Origin: Bradyrhizobium sp.
GTDB lineage: Bacteria > Pseudomonadota > Alphaproteobacteria > Rhizobiales > Xanthobacteraceae
Assembly: GCA_030681365.1 (NCBI GenBank)
Contig: JAUXWH010000242.1
Span: 1-34,097, forward strand
Direction: 5' to 3'
Length of the DNA: 34,097 nt
In this document: positions 31,544 to 34,097 of the stretch, in pieces
Numbering within the stretch: the stretch's first letter is position 1
Layout: each line of letters begins with the position of its first letter
Made by a program: the position numbers and the translations under genes
Notes under the pieces: generated by a model
What the model was told of the DNA's origin: nothing
The model's database searches: none
What the model saw: the letters and a program-made list of their open reading frames with translations, nothing else

Positions 31544-32725
31544 CTACAGCCCGGACTCGATCGTCCGGAGCAGCCGGAAGCGCATCTCGTTGTCATTGCT
31601 CGCGAGCGAGATCACAAAACGCACCCGCCCGTGGCTCGAGGTGTCGGCATAGCCCGCGAGCGTGCGAACCCCCTCCAGGGAGCCGGTCTTGTTCATGCCG
31701 CCGTCATGGCCGCGGAGCAGGTTGGCGTGGGGCGCGAAGAACTCGAGCACCTTGGCGAGGCCGCGGGCGGTGAAGCGGTTGTTGCGGCTGATGCCCGAGC
31801 CCTCCTCGAGATGGATGGCCGCGGCGAGATCGTATGCGGCGAGCATCTCGTTCGCGACCCGGAGCGACTTCTCGAGGCCGACCGGCCCGCCCAGGCGATG
31901 TCCGCCGATCTCCAGGAAGACCTGGTTGGCGAGGTAGTTGTTCGATGCGCGGAGCAGCTCGACGAGGATCTCCGAAAGGGTACGCGACTGTCGGTGAACG
32001 TAGACCGGCTTCAATCCCTCGGGCACGAGTCCGGCAGAGATCTTGCCCTTCACGCGGCCGCCGGCCCGCTCGATGAACGCCGCGATCAGCTCGCCGGCAT
32101 ATTGCAGGCTCACCATGGGGTCCTTGCTCAGGCTGATGCGGCCGCTTCCGTTGGGGCCCCGCAGCCGGAACTGGTCGATCGCGAGCGGGGTGATCGGGGT
32201 CTGCTTCTCGGCGGAGCGCACCTTGTTGCCGCTGCGCACGGCGTAGACGGTGTTGAAATTCACCGCCAGCGCGGAGTTCAGCGCATTGTAGGCCTCGTCC
32301 GTGTCCTCGATGCCGGGGATGCGGAGGTCCGAAGGGTAGTAGCTCGCGTCCAGCACAATGCCAGTGATCCGCTTCTTGCCGACCGCCGCGACCAGCCTTG
32401 TCGCGAGCGCCGCCAGTTCCTCTGAAATCAGGAAAGGATCGCCGCTTCCGCGCACGTAGAGCACCCGCTTGTCGTCGAGGTAGAACCGGGTCTTGAAGCG
32501 GTAGTCTCCGCCAAGGACCTCCATCGCCAGCCAGGCCGTCACGATCTTGGTGACCGAGGCCGGGACGAAAGGCTCATCAGTGTTCTGGGCCACCAACTCG
32601 TTGCCCTTGGCGTCCATCACGAGCACCAGGCCTTGCGGAGCGAGGGCCGCGACGTCCTCCTTGACGCCGGCCAGAGCCGGGGCGGGCAGCAGCAGCAAAG
32701 CGAGGGCAAGCGAGCGAAACCACAT
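31544..32725 (-). CDS. dacB: D-alanyl-D-alanine carboxypeptidase/endopeptidase (PBP4, peptidase S13)
   Basis: This protein has 393 residues; the ATG at 32725 follows AGGAG by seven bases. The signal peptide MWFRSLALALLLLPAPALA is followed by the transpeptidase domain. The three active-site motifs are S-x-x-K in PASVTKIVTAWLAMEVLG, S-x-N in LLRASNNYLANQVF and K-T-G in GMNKTGSLEGVRTLAGY. The split of the domain between SxxK and SxN, with a long insertion including GSGDPFL, is that of S13 enzymes. It trims or cleaves peptidoglycan peptides in the periplasm. It is shorter than E. coli DacB (477 residues). The cluster AGTCCGA upstream (32795-32875) may be regulatory. Confidence 0.9.
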   Translation of the reverse strand: MWFRSLALALLLLPAPALAGVKEDVAALAPQGLVLVMDAKGNELVAQNTDEPFVPASVTKIVTAWLAMEVLGGDYRFKTRFYLDDKRVLYVRGSGDPFLISEELAALATRLVAAVGKKRITGIVLDASYYPSDLRIPGIEDTDEAYNALNSALAVNFNTVYAVRSGNKVRSAEKQTPITPLAIDQFRLRGPNGSGRISLSKDPMVSLQYAGELIAAFIERAGGRVKGKISAGLVPEGLKPVYVHRQSRTLSEILVELLRASNNYLANQVFLEIGGHRLGGPVGLEKSLRVANEMLAAYDLAAAIHLEEGSGISRNNRFTARGLAKVLEFFAPHANLLRGHDGGMNKTGSLEGVRTLAGYADTSSHGRVRFVISLASNDNEMRFRLLRTIESGL

Positions 32726-32941
32726 GGCGACTCCTGCGCGGGCGCAGCATCTGCAAACTTCGGACCTACGCTGGTGACACTCAAGCGTTAAATCAGTCCG
32801 ACTGCAGAATTTTTGCTTAGGGCGCTTTATCGGACTTGCGTCCATGTCTTGCGCCCATGTCTACGTTGAGTCCGAAATGCGGCGCCTAACGAGCTTCTCG
32901 AAATGAGTGGGCGCGCGTCTTTTGCGCAACCGCAAGTGTGA

Positions 32942-33560
32942 ATGTGATTATGTGTGACTACCCGACGGGCAACTCACTCCGCGGTCTCTCGTTTGCTTGT
33001 CCAGCCCCTTCCGAAAAATATTCTGCTTTTCCGAAATTGTAAATTGGTGCATATCCACAGCCATCCCGTCCCACTCGAGGGGCGTATCCGGATCGTCAGA
33101 GACGCGGGGCGGGGACGCGGTGGACGCGGCAGCGTCGGGCGCGCAGGTGGTTGCGGGGCGGATCAATTCCGTGAGCGATCGAACGGCGTGCCGACGAACG
33201 GCGCTGAAGCGTACGGTGAAGTCGTGTGGACCCGACGCCTCGACGCTGGCGTCAAGTCTTGCGGAGGTGCTGCGAGCCCGACCGGGCCTCGGCGCTGGTT
33301 TCCGCAAGGCGACGGAGACTAGACAGCCCGCTACTCCGGGGTGAGCGCGAGATAAGCCGTAAAGCCATTGCGCAGGGAAGGCCGGGTGTTCCCCGCTGAA
33401 CCTGTATGCTCATGTGCGTTTTTTTGTTGCACGAGTTTGCACATGAGACCGCGGGTGCAGCGCGCACCCGGTCTTCCCTGCGCCCTCGATTTCCCGGGGG
33501 CCGAGCGATTGGCAAAGCCTCGGGCGCACGGCGCGGCGAGGGTGAAGTCATGTGTTGGGA
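32942..33560. repeat. Putative dispersed Bradyrhizobium-type repeat with structured 3' half (possible ncRNA)
   Basis: I recall near-identical stretches in many Bradyrhizobium and Nitrobacter genomes, for example GTGTGACTACCCGACGGGCA, GTACGGTGAAGTCGTGTGG and GCGCAGGGAAGGCCGGGTG. The left half has overlapping open frames, none credible. The right half (33370-33483) forms an outer 19-bp stem, an inner 9-bp stem (CTCATGTGC/GCACATGAG) and an alternative hairpin (33452-33470) that competes for the outer 3' arm. The boundaries are approximate. Confidence 0.55.
33370..33483. other. Nested hairpin structure with two alternative folds
   Basis: The outer stem pairs 33370-33388 with 33465-33483 (19 pairs, one G-U). 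The inner stem pairs 33409-33417 with 33439-33447 (CTCATGTGC/GCACATGAG). A competing hairpin pairs 33452-33458 with 33464-33470 (CGGGTGC/GCACCCG) and uses the start of the outer 3' arm, so both cannot form at once. A T-run (33419-33425) lies in the inner loop. This could be an RNA switch or merely a repeat fold. Confidence 0.5.
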
Positions 33561-33576
33561 AAGCGGATCGCGCTTT

Positions 33577-33734
33577 TACCCTCCCCTGGAGGGGGAGGGT
33601 CGACGCGACTGCAAGGAGCGGCGGGGTGGGGTAACGGTCTCTCTCCTCGAACAGTGCCCGAGTTGAGAGACTGTCACCCCCCCCCGTCTCGCATCTGGCG
33701 ATGCGAGCCGACCCTCCCCCTCCAGGGGAGGGTA
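33577..33734. repeat. 158-bp palindromic intergenic repeat, copy 2
   Basis: This has the same length and layout as 15657-15814: identical outer arms TACCCTCCCCTGGAGGGGGA at the left and matching CCCTCCCCCTCC at the right. The central CTCGAACAGTGCC and TGCGAGCCGACCCTCC segments are also shared. The segment just inside the left arm differs. The inner arm carries a run of nine C where copy 1 reads CCCCACCCC. Confidence 0.9.
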
Positions 33735-34008
33735 AGAAAGCGGCGAGGGCAATGCAAACTAGGTCAGCCCGGCTGACTAACTTTTGGCATTGCGGCGGTC
33801 CATCTTTCTCGTTTAGAACAGCTGCGGAACGCCGTCCCGGCAACGAACCGTCAATGGTTTTGGCCGAGGATTGCGCGTCTCAAGGGTCTGGCAATGCTGA
33901 TTCGCAGCCAAATGTACGGAGTTCAGGGGGGAGCGGCTCACGCCGTCCGTCCCCAGGCGATTCCGGCTGCGTCACTGCCCACCCTGCTTCTTGGCGGGCT
34001 TCTGCTTC

Positions 34009-34097
34009 TTATCGGCCCCTGAGGGCCGTCTGGGCGGTTTGCGCCTGGGCACTCAGGGGTTCGCGCGAGATCACCAGATCCCTTCCGCGCTCGACCA
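34009..34097 (-). CDS. C-terminal fragment of an unidentified gene (possibly frameshifted)
   Basis: Reading leftwards from the window edge gives VERGRDLVISREPLSAQAQT then AQTALRGR and a stop at 34011-34009. Codon use looks normal and the fragment looks like the end of a real protein, but no family is recognised. In the next frame the sequence continues past this stop as ADKKQKPAKKQGGQ and a stop at 33974-33972, a lysine-rich tail typical of protein ends. Removing one C of CCCC at 34016-34019 would join the two. Either the short end is real, or there is a frameshift or sequencing error. Confidence 0.4.
   Translation of the reverse strand, partial: VERGRDLVISREPLSAQAQTAQTALRGR

Larger units (their letters stand above)
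32726..34008. other. 1.3-kb region without a supported gene
   Basis: This stretch contains the dacB upstream region with repeated AGTCCGA motifs, a structured repeat at 32942-33560, and the second palindromic repeat (33577-33734). Several frames are open but overlap each other and show no codon bias, ribosome binding site or domain. The 270 bases between 33735 and 34008 show no feature apart from a possible small basic reading frame (33972-34052, minus). Confidence 0.5.

Noticed and set aside
32948..33307. Minus-strand frame over the repeat
   Set aside because: It overlaps open frames on the other strand, has no ribosome binding site, and lies in a recalled dispersed repeat.
33675..33690. 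Run of nine C as a phase-variation tract
   Set aside because: It is inside a non-coding palindromic repeat, so slippage would not switch a gene.

Overview
The window is high-GC DNA that looks chromosomal and comes from an alphaproteobacterium of the Bradyrhizobium / Rhodopseudomonas / Nitrobacter type. The evidence is the codon use, the many small Bradyrhizobium-type proteins, an EcfG-type general-stress promoter (GGAAC-N16-CGTT at 5702-5726), and several palindromic intergenic repeats of the kind scattered through those genomes. I see no phage, insertion sequence, CRISPR array, rRNA or tRNA. The assignment is from recognition only; no search was run.

Layout. 1-3079 (minus): N-terminus of an SbmA/BacA/YddA-type ABC exporter, then small genes (60-aa membrane protein, DUF3775 protein, 200-aa helical protein, secreted charged-repeat protein, two overlapping small proteins). 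3325-6120: SDR oxidoreductase, a ferric-reductase-like membrane protein divergent from a WHG-type TetR regulator with two matching candidate operators between them, and a PRC-barrel gene behind the EcfG promoter. 6178-6976 (minus): a 16-cysteine cytosolic copper-storage-type protein followed by a PPC/DUF296 protein. 7439-11963 (plus): two tandem LTA-synthase-like membrane phosphotransferases of the sulfatase fold, then an LpxO-like lipid A hydroxylase, with a three-repeat Pho-box-like site upstream. 12095-13143: secreted cysteine-rich protein coupled to an OmpA-like protein.

13281-18760 holds two ABC importers back to back. One is an osmoprotectant/EgtU-type system with a fused permease and binding protein plus ATPase (minus). 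The other is a NitT/TauT-type system of ATPase, permease and binding protein (plus), with a repeat inserted before the binding-protein gene. Then come NUDIX hydrolase, threonine aldolase, a Tat-exported Acg-type nitroreductase (minus), PPK2, an Aer-like PAS chemoreceptor, and an HdeD-type membrane protein.

25887-28237 (minus): a periplasmic amidase and an exported protein with a lysozyme-like motif. 28571-30168: a Tat-exported aldo/keto reductase coupled to a DUF6064 membrane protein. 30225-32725: a small monooxygenase-fold-like protein, a cupin, and a PBP4-type DD-carboxypeptidase. 32942-33734 is a repeat-rich non-coding stretch with mutually exclusive hairpins, followed by the second copy of a 158-bp palindromic repeat whose first copy is at 15657. 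A gene end, possibly frameshifted, lies at the right edge.

Shared themes are envelope maintenance (LTA-synthase-like enzymes, LpxO, amidase, DD-carboxypeptidase, OmpA) and stress or nutrient response (EcfG promoter, PRC-barrel, HdeD, PPK2, copper storage). No single large novel defence or biosynthetic system is evident. The best candidates for something undescribed are the tandem phosphotransferase/LpxO cluster with its Pho-box-like site and the structured repeat at 33370-33483.
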